Part shown: positions 26,952-38,365 of the stretch, in pieces
Layout: each line of letters starts with the position of its first letter
Numbering within the stretch: the stretch's first letter is position 1
Source: Burkholderiales bacterium
GTDB lineage: Bacteria; Pseudomonadota; Gammaproteobacteria; Burkholderiales; Ga0077523
Direction of reading: 5' to 3'
Length of the DNA stretch: 64,000 bases
Assembly (NCBI GenBank): GCA_019745565.1
Contig: JAIESW010000024.1
Location: 188,129 to 252,128, forward strand
Program-made: the position numbers and the translations under genes
The notes under the pieces: model-generated
The model's input: the letters and a program-made list of their open reading frames with translations, nothing else
Told to the model about the DNA's origin: nothing
Databases searched by the model: none

Positions 26952-28043
26952 TCAGTGTTTCTGCGTGCTCGGCGCGACCGACGCGATGACCGTGTCGCGC
27001 AGCGGCAGCAGTATTGTGAAAGAGGTGTTGCCGGGTCGGCTCTCCACTTCGATGATGCCCTGGTGCTGGTTCACGAAGTTCTGGGCGAGCGTCAAGCCCA
27101 GGCCCGTGCCGCCGTCGCGACCCGAGACCAGCGGGAAGAACACGCGGTCGCGGATGTCTTCGGGAATGCCCGGGCCGTCGTCGACCACTTCGAGGACGAT
27201 GGCGAGCCGATAGAGCTTCTTCGCGAGCGTCACGCGCCGCGCGACGCGCGAGCGGAACGTGATGTTCCCCTGGCCGCGCATGGCCTGGGCGGCGTTGCGC
27301 GCGATGTTGAGCACGGCCTGGATCAACTGCTCGCGATCGGCAGTGAGGGGCGGCAGGCTGGTGTCGTAGTCGCGCCGGATGTGGAGATCCGGGTACTCCG
27401 CCACGAGCAGGCTGCGCACGCGCTCGGTGACTTCGTGGATATTGAGCGCCGTGGGCTGCGGCAACCGGTGCGGCGTGAGCAGCCGGTCCATCAGCGACTG
27501 CAGGCGGTCGGCTTCCATCATGATGACCTGCGTGTACTCGTGCAGGTCGGGTCGTTCGAGTTCGCGGTCGAGCAGCTGCGCCGCACCGCGGAGCGCACCC
27601 AGCGGATTCTTGATCTCGTGGGCGAGGTTGCGGATGAGTTCGCGGTTGGCGTGGCTCTGGTCGAGCAGGCGTTCCTCGCGGGCGATGCGCAGCTGCTGCT
27701 GCATCGGCGTGAACTCGAGCAGGAAGCCGTCGGTCGCGTCGAGCTCGACCGGGGTCACGGTGCATGTAAGCGGGTGGCGCAGGCCGCCGCTCACGGTGGC
27801 CGCCACCAGCGTCAGGTCGTGCTGGGTGTAGCTGCAGTTGTCCCGGTCGGCACAGCCGATCGCGACCTGCAGCTCCGAGCTGTCCGCGAAGGCTTCTTCG
27901 AGAGTTTGTCCGACCATGATGTTCTTGCTGACCTGGAACAGGTTTTCACCGGCAGGATTCACGTGCTCGATGACGCGGCGTCGATCGAGCAGCATCACCG
28001 CGGCGGCGAGCAGGTCGAGACCGCGCAGGGCTTCGGGATTCAT
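26952..28043 (-). CDS. ntrB: Nitrogen regulation sensor kinase NtrB
   Basis: Cytosolic histidine kinase/phosphatase, controlled by PII protein, that sets the phosphorylation of NtrC. Its 363 residues hold a PAS domain (about 10-110), the H-box NLAHEIKNPLGALRGAAQLL with His 142, an N-box (AVLNIARNAAQAM), and G-boxes VVDDGPGIPEDI and GGTGLGL. There are no membrane spans, as expected. It follows the DUF4124 gene after 106 bases that contain a small hairpin (gctgcc/ggcagc at 28062-28078), so it may be partly uncoupled from glnA. Confidence 0.97.
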   Translation of the reverse strand: MNPEALRGLDLLAAAVMLLDRRRVIEHVNPAGENLFQVSKNIMVGQTLEEAFADSSELQVAIGCADRDNCSYTQHDLTLVAATVSGGLRHPLTCTVTPVELDATDGFLLEFTPMQQQLRIAREERLLDQSHANRELIRNLAHEIKNPLGALRGAAQLLDRELERPDLHEYTQVIMMEADRLQSLMDRLLTPHRLPQPTALNIHEVTERVRSLLVAEYPDLHIRRDYDTSLPPLTADREQLIQAVLNIARNAAQAMRGQGNITFRSRVARRVTLAKKLYRLAIVLEVVDDGPGIPEDIRDRVFFPLVSGRDGGTGLGLTLAQNFVNQHQGIIEVESRPGNTSFTILLPLRDTVIASVAPSTQKH

Positions 28044-28149
28044 GCGCGACCGCCGGAAGAAGCTGCCTTCATGGCAGCAAGAAGCGATCCAACCGATCGC
28101 AGTCCGTCGGCGAGCGACGTCGCGGGGCGATGCTCGCAGCGCGCGGCCG

Positions 28150-28596
28150 TTACTTCACGCTCGAGAGCTCGCGGCGGATGGCCTCGATGTTCTTCAAGTG
28201 GGTATTGATGGACTCGCGCAGGGGCTGTGCGCGGCGCTCGTCCGTCGGGCTTGCATCGCCCAGGATCTTGCGGGCCTGCTCCAGCAGATTCTGCTCGTCG
28301 GCGAGCTCCTGCTCGAGGATCCGCCGCCGGTCGTCGTCGCGCCGGCGCTGTGTCGTTCCATCCACCCGCGGGAATCCGGCTTCGTCTGCTCCCGGCTTGG
28401 CGGTCGCGGACTTGGGCACGGGCTTCGGCCGCCGCTCCGGCATCGGATCGAAGCAGAGGACCTTGCTGTGGCCCTTGGGAGCAGCGGTGGAGTAGGTGAC
28501 CCGCCCCTCCCCATCCACGTACTTGCAGATCTGATCCGCGGCCCGAGCGGCGGTGCACGAAAGGACCAGGACGGCTGCGGCTAGGAGTGGCTTCAT
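28150..28596 (-). CDS. Exported DUF4124 protein between glnA and ntrB
   Basis: A 148-residue protein with a signal peptide (cleavage near AARA, residue 19) followed by a DUF4124 module (DQICKYVDGEGRVTYSTAAPKG), a Pro/Lys-rich linker and a C-terminal charged helix (DDDRRRILEQELADEQNLLEQARKIL) likely to form a coiled coil. Two Cys may form a disulfide. I placed the start at the ATG at 28594-28596, where the signal peptide begins; the frame is open upstream. Its place in the glnA-ntrBC unit recurs in betaproteobacteria, but the function is unknown. Confidence 0.86.
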   Translation of the reverse strand: MKPLLAAAVLVLSCTAARAADQICKYVDGEGRVTYSTAAPKGHSKVLCFDPMPERRPKPVPKSATAKPGADEAGFPRVDGTTQRRRDDDRRRILEQELADEQNLLEQARKILGDASPTDERRAQPLRESINTHLKNIEAIRRELSSVK

Positions 28597-28690
28597 GGTC
28601 GAGCAGGGCGCACGGTACCAGGCAGCCGGGCGCACGATGCGGTCGAAGAGAAGGACGGCTGTCGAGGGCTCCCATTTTCGCACCGGACCG

Positions 28691-28722
28691 GAAAAAAAAG
28701 GGCGGGAGTCCCCCCGCCCTTT
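28691..28722 (-). terminator. Rho-independent terminator downstream of glnA
   Basis: Read on the minus strand: a 10-bp stem (agggcggg... with ...cccgccct) with a six-base loop is followed by eight T. It lies 23 bases past the glnA stop and would reduce read-through into DUF4124-ntrBC. Confidence 0.92.
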
Positions 28723-28744
28723 CTGCGGCCTCTCGAGTTTTCGG

Positions 28745-30154
28745 TCAGAGGCTGTAGTACATCGCGAACTCGACCGGATGGGTGGTCATGCGGAACGTCG
28801 TGACCTCCTCCATCTTGAGATCGATGTAGGCATCGATCATGTCGTTCGAGAACACGCCGCCGCGCGTGAGGAAGTCGCGGCCCTTGTCGAGATGCTCCAG
28901 CGCCATGTCGAGCGACGAGCACACGTTCGGGACCTTCTTCGCTTCTTCGGGCGGCAGGTCGTACAGGTTCTTGTCGATCGGATCGCCGGGGTGGATCTTG
29001 TTCTGCACGCCGTCGAGGCCGGCCATCATCATGGCAGCGAAGGCGAGGTACGGATTGGCGGTCGGATCGGGGAAGCGCACTTCGATGCGGCGGCCCTTCG
29101 GGCTCGACACGTACGGAATGCGGATCGAGGCCGAGCGGTTCTTCGCGGAGTAGGCGAGGTTGATCGGCGCTTCGAAGCCGGGGACCAGGCGCTTGTACGA
29201 GTTCGTGCCCGGGTTGGTGATCGCGTTCAGCGCCTTGGCGTGCTTGATGATGCCGCCGATGTAGTACAGCGCGAACTCGGACAGGCCGGCATAGCCATTG
29301 CCCGCGAACAGGTTCTCGCCGTTCTTCCATACCGACTGGTGCACGTGCATGCCGGAGCCGTTGTCACCCACGACCGGCTTCGGCATGAAGGTGGCCGTCT
29401 TGCCGAAGGAGTGCGCGACGTTGTGCACGGTGTACTTGAGGATCTGCAGCCAGTCGGCGCGCTGGACCAGCGGCGCGAACTTGGTGCCGATCTCGCACTG
29501 GCCGGGTGCTGCCACTTCGTGGTGGTGAACTTCCACTTCGACGCCCTGTTCCTCGAGCGCCAGGCACATGGCCGAGCGGATGTCCTGCAGCGAATCGACC
29601 GGAGGCACGGGGAAGTAGCCGCCCTTGATCGGCGGACGGTGGCCCATGTTGCCGCCTTCCATCTCGAGACCGGAGGACCACGGGGCCTCCTCGGAGACGA
29701 TCCTCACCGAGGAGCCGGACATGTCCACGTTCCACGTGACCGAGTCGAAGATGAAGAACTCGGGCTCGGGGCCGAAATAGGCGACGTCGCCGATGCCGGT
29801 GGACTTGAGGTAGGCCTCGGCGCGCTTCGCGATGGAGCGCGGGTCGCGGTCATAGCCCTTGCCGTCGGAAGGCTCGACGACGTCGCAGGTCACGATCAGG
29901 GTAGGCTCGTCGGTGAACGGGTCCATGCGAGCGGAAGCAGCGTCGGGCATCAGCAACATGTCGGAGGCCTGGATGCCTTTCCAGCCGGCGATCGAGGAGC
30001 CGTCGAACGCGTGACCGTCTTCGAATTTCGAGTTGTCGAACTGTCTGGCGGGCACGGAAACGTGCTGCTCTTTGCCACGGGTATCCGTGAAGCGCAGGTC
30101 TACGAACTTCACTTCGTTGTCCTTGATCGTTTTTAGGACTTCGGCTGGGGACAT
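28745..30154 (-). CDS. glnA: Glutamine synthetase type I
   Basis: ATP-dependent glutamine synthetase, 469 residues, exactly the length of the enterobacterial enzyme. Visible are the N-terminal [17 protein letters not shown], the DGSS latch, metal and ammonium-site segments ([26 protein letters not shown]) and the adenylylation site NLYDLPPEE (Tyr about 397), so it should be controlled by GlnE. The ATG at 30154 is preceded by gaggaga at good spacing; an upstream in-frame ATG at 30178 adds eight residues but no ribosome binding site. Upstream lie a sigma-54 promoter and an NtrC site. Confidence 0.98.
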   Translation of the reverse strand: MSPAEVLKTIKDNEVKFVDLRFTDTRGKEQHVSVPARQFDNSKFEDGHAFDGSSIAGWKGIQASDMLLMPDAASARMDPFTDEPTLIVTCDVVEPSDGKGYDRDPRSIAKRAEAYLKSTGIGDVAYFGPEPEFFIFDSVTWNVDMSGSSVRIVSEEAPWSSGLEMEGGNMGHRPPIKGGYFPVPPVDSLQDIRSAMCLALEEQGVEVEVHHHEVAAPGQCEIGTKFAPLVQRADWLQILKYTVHNVAHSFGKTATFMPKPVVGDNGSGMHVHQSVWKNGENLFAGNGYAGLSEFALYYIGGIIKHAKALNAITNPGTNSYKRLVPGFEAPINLAYSAKNRSASIRIPYVSSPKGRRIEVRFPDPTANPYLAFAAMMMAGLDGVQNKIHPGDPIDKNLYDLPPEEAKKVPNVCSSLDMALEHLDKGRDFLTRGGVFSNDMIDAYIDLKMEEVTTFRMTTHPVEFAMYYSL

Positions 30155-30238
30155 CTTCAGGTTCTCCTCGAGACTCAAGAATTTGGCGAGAAAAAATAGG
30201 GGTTTATTGCGCTGGATTGGAAACCGGCGCCACTAATC

Positions 30239-30254
30239 CGCAGATTCCGTGCCA
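30239..30254 (-). promoter_or_regulatory. Sigma-54 (RpoN) promoter of glnA
   Basis: On the minus strand the bases read TGGCACGGAATCTGCG, matching the -24/-12 consensus TGGCACG-N4-TTGCW with GG and GC ten bases apart. Transcription would start near 30228, giving a leader of about 70 bases to the glnA ATG. The sequence match is direct; use is inferred from the gene. Confidence 0.85.
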
Positions 30255-30345
30255 CGGCTTCTGGGCGAAAAAGCATTGTGCCACAATTCGTTAGCTAAGC
30301 CGGACCGGTGCCGGCCGCGCCGTTTCGGTGCGATATTGTGATTGA

Positions 30346-30362
30346 TGCACCAATACGGTGCA
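30346..30362. promoter_or_regulatory. NtrC-binding site (enhancer) for glnA
   Basis: TGCACC-AATAC-GGTGCA is a perfect dyad equal to the NtrC consensus TGCACC-N5-GGTGCA. It is centred about 125 bases upstream of the predicted glnA start point, a usual enhancer distance for sigma-54 activation. It also lies about 110 bases before the divergent rhodanese gene. The 310 bases between the two gene starts hold no other gene. Confidence 0.88.
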
Positions 30363-30464
30363 TTCTAATGCTAGTCCTTGATCCATTGCGGTGACCTGCC
30401 TGGCTCTCCGCGATCAGAGGGGTCGCCAGCCCCCAAGGATTTTTTCGAGATGGAGCCTCTTATC

Positions 30465-30917
30465 ATGGGAAAACTGACGGAAATTCTGGACCGCGCCCAG
30501 AACCGGGCGCGCCAACTGGGGCTGCCCTATGATGGTGCATTGACCCCTTCCGAGGCCCACGAGCTGCTGTCGTTGGCACCCGGCGCCAAGCTGGTGGACG
30601 TGCGGACCCGGGCCGAACTTACCTGGGTCGGCCGGGTTCCCGGCAGCGTCGAGATCGAATGGCAGACCTGGCCGGACGGAGCGCCGAACCCGGCGTTCGC
30701 GGCCGATCTCAAGTCGCAGGTGGATCCGGAGTCGCTGGTGATGTTCCTGTGCCGCAGCGGCGCGCGGTCGAGTGCCGCTGCGGCGGCGGCGAAGCAGCTG
30801 GGCTACACCGAGGCGTACAACGTCCTCGAAGGTTTCGAGGGCGACAAGGATGCGTTGAGCCACCGCGGTACGGTGGGTGGGTGGCGGAAGGCGGGGCTGC
30901 CCTGGGTGCAGTCTTAG
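30465..30917 (+). CDS. Single-domain rhodanese
   Basis: A 150-residue rhodanese-fold protein; such proteins transfer sulfane sulfur. The active-site loop FLCRSGARS holds the catalytic Cys (residue 96), with the CH2A-like LVDVRTRAEL before it and a conserved NVLEGFEGD after it. The start chosen has ggag eight bases upstream; an earlier ATG at 30450 adds five residues. It diverges from glnA across the sigma-54/NtrC region and converges on uppP. Substrate unknown. Confidence 0.9.
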   Translation: MGKLTEILDRAQNRARQLGLPYDGALTPSEAHELLSLAPGAKLVDVRTRAELTWVGRVPGSVEIEWQTWPDGAPNPAFAADLKSQVDPESLVMFLCRSGARSSAAAAAAKQLGYTEAYNVLEGFEGDKDALSHRGTVGGWRKAGLPWVQS

Positions 30918-30949
30918 TCGTTCCTGGGGCGGTCGGGGAAGTCTTTCAG

Positions 30950-31041
30950 CACGAAGGACTCGAAGAGCACGAAGGGAGCACGAAGCAAGGTGGGGTTCTG
31001 AAGTTCCTTCGTGCAGCTTCGTGGGCTTCGAGTCCTTCGTG
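30950..31041. repeat. Long inverted repeat (16-bp perfect outer arms) between rhodanese and uppP
   Basis: cacgaaggactcgaag at 30950-30965 is matched by its exact complement at 31026-31041; inside, further cacgaag/cttcgtg copies allow the whole 92 bases to fold into an extended imperfect hairpin. It sits between the stops of two converging genes, so it may terminate transcription in both directions, though it has no T-run. Confidence 0.88.
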
Positions 31042-31060
31042 TTTCACGCTGTTCTTAGCT

Positions 31061-31888
31061 TTAGGACGCGGTACTCCAGTCCACCCAGCCGAACCAAGCG
31101 GTCGCGAGCACGATCAGGCCGAACGCGATCCGGTACCACACGAACACCGTGAAGTCGTGGTGGGCCACGTAGCGGATCAAGGCACGCACGGCCAGCAGGG
31201 CACTCACGAACGCTGCGACGAAGCCCACGCCGAACAATGCCAGGTCATCGGTGCCGAGCAGGCTCCGGTGCTTGTAGAGGTCGTAGAGCGCGGCGGCGGT
31301 CAGCGTCGGGATCGCGAGGAAGAACGAGAACTCGGTCGCGGCACGGCGGGACAGCCCGAAGAAGAGGCCGCCGATGATCGTGGCCCCCGACCGCGACGTG
31401 CCCGGAATCAGCGCGAGCGCCTGGGCGAGCCCCACCTTGAGGGCGTCTGCCGGGCCCATCGCCTCCACTTCCTGGACGCGGATCACGTGCTTGCGCCGCT
31501 CGGCCCAGAGGATCAGCAGACCGCCGACGATGAAGGCCGCCGCGACCGGCACCGGATGGAACAGGTGGCGCTTGATGGCCGAGCCGAACGCGAGCCCGAG
31601 GATGGCCGCCGGCAGGAACGCGATAGCCAGGTTGAGGACGAACCGGCGTGACGAGGCCGAGTTGCCGAGGCTCACTGCGACGTTCGTCAGCCGCGCGCGA
31701 TACTCCCAGACGACCGCGACGATCGCTCCCAACTGGATGACGATCTCGAACAGCTTGCCCTTGTCGTCGTTGAAGTCGAGCAGAGCCCCCACGATGATGA
31801 GGTGCCCGGTGCTGGAGATCGGCAGGAATTCGGTCAGGCCTTCGACCACACCGAGGATGAGGGCCTTCAAGAGCAGTATCGGATCCAT
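31061..31888 (-). CDS. uppP: Undecaprenyl-diphosphatase (UppP/BacA)
   Basis: An integral membrane phosphatase, 275 residues, that recycles undecaprenyl pyrophosphate, the lipid carrier for peptidoglycan and O-antigen. The two active-site segments are [15 protein letters not shown] near residue 17 and [15 protein letters not shown] near 165, with about eight hydrophobic spans. The start is ATG. It stands alone, between the inverted repeat and a divergent HD-GYP gene. Its carrier role connects it with the O-antigen genes at the right of the window. Confidence 0.97.
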   Translation of the reverse strand: MDPILLLKALILGVVEGLTEFLPISSTGHLIIVGALLDFNDDKGKLFEIVIQLGAIVAVVWEYRARLTNVAVSLGNSASSRRFVLNLAIAFLPAAILGLAFGSAIKRHLFHPVPVAAAFIVGGLLILWAERRKHVIRVQEVEAMGPADALKVGLAQALALIPGTSRSGATIIGGLFFGLSRRAATEFSFFLAIPTLTAAALYDLYKHRSLLGTDDLALFGVGFVAAFVSALLAVRALIRYVAHHDFTVFVWYRIAFGLIVLATAWFGWVDWSTAS

Positions 31889-32002
31889 GGCGGCGGCGGA
31901 TTATAGCGGCGGCCCCGTCATCAAGTTCGATGTCTTCCGGACGTTAATGGCACGTCGGCCGACAGTAACGCCGAACCGCTACCCGATCGCACCACCTGCT
32001 GC

Positions 32003-33211
32003 ATGATCAAGAAGATACTCATCGGGCAGCTGCAGCCCGGGATGTACATCCACGACCTCAACTGCGACTGGATGTCCCATCCGTTCGCGCGCAGCAAGTT
32101 CCTGCTCAAGGATCCCGCGGATATCGGCAAGATCCACGAAGCCGGCATCCCCGAGGTCTACATCGATACCGACAAGGGCCTCGACGTCGTCGATGCGCCT
32201 ACGGAATCCGAGGTACGCGCCGAGACCGAGCATCGCATGCTCGAGCTCGCAGCCGCGCCGGCCCCGGAGCCGATCAAGGTCTCTGCCATCGAGGAGTTGG
32301 CGCGGGCACAACGCATCCACGAGCAGGCCGGCCGGGTCGTCCGCAACGTGATGAACGACGCTCGTCTGGGCCGGGCCGTCCAGGTCGCCGACATCGAGGC
32401 GGTGGTCACGGACATCACCGCGTCGGTCGCGCGCAACAACGGCGCGCTGCTGTCGTTGCTGCGATTGAAGGACGCGGACGACTACACTTACATGCATTGC
32501 GTCGCCGTGGGCACGATGATGGTGACGTTCGCGCGACATCTCGGCCTCGAAGCCGAGATCGTGCGGCAGGCGGGCATCGGCGGGCTGATGCACGACGTGG
32601 GCAAGATGAAGATCCCCGACAAGGTGCTGAACAAGCCCGGCAAGCTGACCGAAGAGGAATTCGCCGTCATCCGCCATCACCCGGAAGAAGGCCATGCGAT
32701 CCTGGTTGCCTCCGGTGCCGTCGGCGAGATCCCGCTCGACATCACGCTGCATCACCATGAGCGGATCGATGGTTCGGGCTACCCGCACAAGCTCACGCAG
32801 GACCGCATCTCCACGCTCGCGAAGATGTCCGCGATCGTCGACGTGTACGACGCCATCACCTCGGATCGCGTCTATCACAAGGGAATGGCGCCCACCGAGG
32901 CGCTGCGCAAGATGTTCGAGTGGAGCAAGTTCCACTTCGAGGAGAAGCTGGTTCACCACTTCATGCGCTGCATCGGGATCTATCCGGTGGGCACGCTGGT
33001 GATGCTGGAAAGCGGGCGACTGGGAGTCGTCACCGACCAGACCGACGGCAATCTCCTGGCACCGCGGGTGCGCGTCTTCTTCAGCACACGCGCCAACTGC
33101 TACATCAAGCCCGAGGAACTGGACCTCACGCGCGGCAGCGATCGCATCACGAGCCACGAACTCCCGGAGAAGTGGGGCGTGGATCCGATGCGGTTTCTGC
33201 AGGCGGCTTAG
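32003..33211 (+). CDS. HD-GYP domain protein, probable cyclic-di-GMP phosphodiesterase
   Basis: A 402-residue cytosolic protein with an N-terminal DUF3391 domain (about residues 1-120; IGQLQPGMYIHDLNCDWMSHPF) and a HD-GYP domain (about 130-330). The HD pair is in MHDVGKMKIPDKVLNKPGKL, followed by RHHPEEGH and the GYP signature HHERIDGSGYP, so the metal ligands look intact. HD-GYP enzymes hydrolyse c-di-GMP to pGpG/GMP. No receiver domain or membrane span is present. The start ATG has no strong ribosome binding site. It converges on thiC over a bipartite repeat. Confidence 0.93.
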   Translation: MIKKILIGQLQPGMYIHDLNCDWMSHPFARSKFLLKDPADIGKIHEAGIPEVYIDTDKGLDVVDAPTESEVRAETEHRMLELAAAPAPEPIKVSAIEELARAQRIHEQAGRVVRNVMNDARLGRAVQVADIEAVVTDITASVARNNGALLSLLRLKDADDYTYMHCVAVGTMMVTFARHLGLEAEIVRQAGIGGLMHDVGKMKIPDKVLNKPGKLTEEEFAVIRHHPEEGHAILVASGAVGEIPLDITLHHHERIDGSGYPHKLTQDRISTLAKMSAIVDVYDAITSDRVYHKGMAPTEALRKMFEWSKFHFEEKLVHHFMRCIGIYPVGTLVMLESGRLGVVTDQTDGNLLAPRVRVFFSTRANCYIKPEELDLTRGSDRITSHELPEKWGVDPMRFLQAA

Positions 33212-33239
33212 GCGGCCTGACTGGCTGCTCGCACTCTTG

Positions 33240-33329
33240 CCCCCACCCCAGCCCTCCCCCGGCGAAGCCGGGGGAGGGGGTGTACGCCCCTTCCCCCAAC
33301 TTCGTTGGGGGAAGGCTGGGATGGGGGCC
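33240..33329. repeat. Dispersed bipartite palindromic repeat, copy 4
   Basis: The same 90-base layout and orientation as the copies at 8229 and 13257: a ccctcccccggc hairpin, a gtgtacgcccc spacer, a cttcccccaac hairpin, and a gggatgggggcc end. It occupies the gap between the stops of the converging HD-GYP and thiC genes. Confidence 0.9.
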
Positions 33330-33339
33330 AGCGCTATCG

Positions 33340-36135
<2,796 letters not shown>

Positions 36136-36259
36136 CAGGTCGAGGAAGGTAGCGCAACCGCGCCGGCCTCGCAAACGTCGCCGGCCTCACCCTGGGGCGG
36201 CATTGTTTTTGTGTGATAATCGGCCGTTCGTCCCCCGGCCCCTGCCCACCTGTCGCACA

Positions 36260-36913
36260 ATGGATTTCGAAGTCGCCCGCGCGAACATGGTCGAGAGCCA
36301 GATTCGCACCTGGGAAGTTCTCGATCAGCGCGTGCTGGATCTCGTCCTGGAAGTGAAGCGCGAGTCCTTCGTGCCGCCGGCTTACCGGGAGCTCGCCTTC
36401 GCCGACATGGAGATTCCGTTGGGGCAGGGCGAGGTGATGCTCGCGCCCAAGCTGGAGGCCCGCCTGATTCAGGAACTCGGGCTGAACCCGACCGACCGCG
36501 TGCTTGAGATCGGCACCGGGTCGGGCTACATGACCGCCTTGCTCGCCCGGCTTGCCGCGCACGTCATCAGCGTGGAGATCGTCCCCGACTTCTCGCGCGC
36601 CGCCAGTGTCCGGCTCGCCGAGCAGGGCATCCGCAATGTCGCGCTCGAGGTCGGTGACGGGGCCCTGGGCTGGGCCCGCAGCGGTCCTTACGATGCGATC
36701 CTGGTCACCGGGTCACTGCCCATCCTGCCCGACGAATTCCCCGCACAGCTCGCTCCCGGCGGCCGCCTGATCGCCGTGGTCGGGCGCTCCCCCATCATGA
36801 CCGCTCAGCTCGTGACCTGTCTCGCCCCCGGCAAGACCACCACGGTGGGGCTGTTCGAAACGTCCATCCCCGCGCTCCAGCACGCTCGCGAACCCGAGCG
36901 CTTCGTGTTCTGA
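36260..36913 (+). CDS. Protein-L-isoaspartate O-methyltransferase family protein
   Basis: A 217-residue SAM-dependent methyltransferase of the PCMT family. It begins MDFEVARANMVESQIRTWEVLD, contains the SAM motif VLEIGTGSGYMTALLARL (about residues 77-94), and IRNVALEVGDGALGWA. The family repairs isoaspartyl residues, but the subgroup placed directly upstream of tolC in beta- and alphaproteobacteria is poorly studied, so repair activity is not certain. I chose the ATG at 36260; the open frame further upstream runs through the riboswitch region. It is 23 bases from the tolC-like gene. Confidence 0.9.
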   Translation: MDFEVARANMVESQIRTWEVLDQRVLDLVLEVKRESFVPPAYRELAFADMEIPLGQGEVMLAPKLEARLIQELGLNPTDRVLEIGTGSGYMTALLARLAAHVISVEIVPDFSRAASVRLAEQGIRNVALEVGDGALGWARSGPYDAILVTGSLPILPDEFPAQLAPGGRLIAVVGRSPIMTAQLVTCLAPGKTTTVGLFETSIPALQHAREPERFVF

Positions 36914-36936
36914 CCCGCGCCGGTTTACCGAGGAGA

Positions 36937-38292
36937 TTGAAAATCGATACCCGCAAACGACCCTCCCGGCTCCTGATCGCCGCACTTCTGGGCTTTGCCG
37001 CCAACGGCGCCCTGGCCGCCGATCTGATCTCGGTCTATCGCGAAGCCCTGGTATCCGATCCGCAGTACGCCGCTGCCCGCGCGAGCTTCCTGGCCGGACA
37101 GGAGAAGATCGCGCAGGGCAAGGCCGGCCTGCTGCCGCAATTGAGCGCCAACGCGAATCTGAACTACACGAACTCGGATGCCCAGTTTCCCGGCAGTCCG
37201 CTGTTCCGCGAAGGCCAACGCGACTTCGGCAGCCGTACCTACGGCGTGCAGCTGACCCAGCCGCTCTATCGCCCGCAGAATCGCGAGACCTACGAGCAGG
37301 GCAAGCTGCAGGCGCTGGTGACCGAGATCCAGCTCACCGCTTCCGGCCAGGACCTCATGGTGCGCGTGAGCCAGGCCTACTTCGACGTGCTGCTGGCGCA
37401 GGCGAACCTTGAGTTCATCCGGGCACAGAAGAGCGCGATCAGCGAACAGCTGGCTCAGGCCAAGCGCAACTTCGTCGTGGGCACGGCGACCATTACCGAC
37501 ACCAACGACGCCCAGGCGCGTTTCGACCTGGCGAACGCCCAGGAAGTGGCGGCGCTCAATGACCTCGAGGTCAAGAACCGCGCGCTGTCGGCGATCATCG
37601 GCAAGTACCCGGGGGCGCTCGCCGGCATTACGTGGCCGCTCACGCTGACTCCGCCGGAGCCCGCCGACATCAACGCCTGGGTCGAGCAGGCACTCGGTTC
37701 CAGCCTGCAGGTGGAGATCCAGAAGACCGCGCTCGAGATCGCGAGCCGCGAAATCCAGAAGGCACGACTGGGACATCATCCGACCCTCGATGCGGTGGCG
37801 AGCTATTCCGATGCCAAGGCGAACTCCAGCCCGCAGGGCTTCGCCAGCGAGATCCGCCAGGGACAGGTGGGCATCCAGTTCAGCATGCCGCTGTATAGCG
37901 GCGGCATCGTCGACTCGCGGGTGCGCGAGGCCTACGCGAACAAGACCAAGGCCGAGCAGGACCTCGAGAACTCCAAACGCCAAGCCACTCTCGCCACGCA
38001 GCAGTCCTACCTCGGCGTGACCAGCGGTCTCGCCCAGGTGCGCGCGCTCGAACAGGCGCTGCGGTCGAGCGAGGTCTCGCTCGAATCCACCAAGCTCGGA
38101 CGCGACGTCGGCGTTCGTACCCAGGTGGACGTCCTGAACTCGCAGCAGCAGGTGGCGAACGCCCGCAAGGATCTCGCGAATGCGCTGTACACCACCATCC
38201 TGGCCCAGCTCAAGCTGAAGCAGGCGGTGGGTCGGCTGACCGTCGAAGACCTCATGGGCGTCAACCGTCTTCTCAAGACCGAAGGGCGCTAG
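36937..38292 (+). CDS. tolC: TolC family outer-membrane channel
   Basis: Outer-membrane efflux protein, 451 residues, that docks with type I secretion or tripartite efflux pumps. It has a signal peptide (LLIAALLGFAANGALA, cleavage about residue 28), then ADLISVYREALVSDPQYAAARA and two copies of the OEP repeat, with VGTATITDTNDAQARFDLANAQ and VGVRTQVDVLNSQQQVANARKDLANALYT typical of TolC. The start is unusual: the TTG used here has aggag almost adjacent, and no ATG is available; a rare ATC at 36943 is better spaced. No pump genes accompany it. Confidence 0.94.
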   Translation: MKIDTRKRPSRLLIAALLGFAANGALAADLISVYREALVSDPQYAAARASFLAGQEKIAQGKAGLLPQLSANANLNYTNSDAQFPGSPLFREGQRDFGSRTYGVQLTQPLYRPQNRETYEQGKLQALVTEIQLTASGQDLMVRVSQAYFDVLLAQANLEFIRAQKSAISEQLAQAKRNFVVGTATITDTNDAQARFDLANAQEVAALNDLEVKNRALSAIIGKYPGALAGITWPLTLTPPEPADINAWVEQALGSSLQVEIQKTALEIASREIQKARLGHHPTLDAVASYSDAKANSSPQGFASEIRQGQVGIQFSMPLYSGGIVDSRVREAYANKTKAEQDLENSKRQATLATQQSYLGVTSGLAQVRALEQALRSSEVSLESTKLGRDVGVRTQVDVLNSQQQVANARKDLANALYTTILAQLKLKQAVGRLTVEDLMGVNRLLKTEGR

Positions 38293-38308
38293 GGCGCCCG
38301 TGTCGGTG

Positions 38309-38334
38309 ACGACCCGGCAGCAGCGCCGGGTCGT
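38309..38334. terminator. Perfect 10-bp hairpin after tolC, without a T-run
   Basis: acgacccggc and gccgggtcgt flank an agcagc loop 16 bases after the tolC stop. The symmetry and position suggest a transcript end or 3' stabiliser, but the lack of a T-run makes intrinsic termination uncertain. Confidence 0.5.
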
Positions 38335-38365
38335 GAGCGCGGGTTCCTGACTCGCGAACGTCGCG

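Noticed and set aside
30290-30300. Second sigma-54 box (tggcac) upstream of glnA
   Set aside because: The -24 half is good, but the -12 GC is replaced by T, so only the box at 30239-30254 is called.
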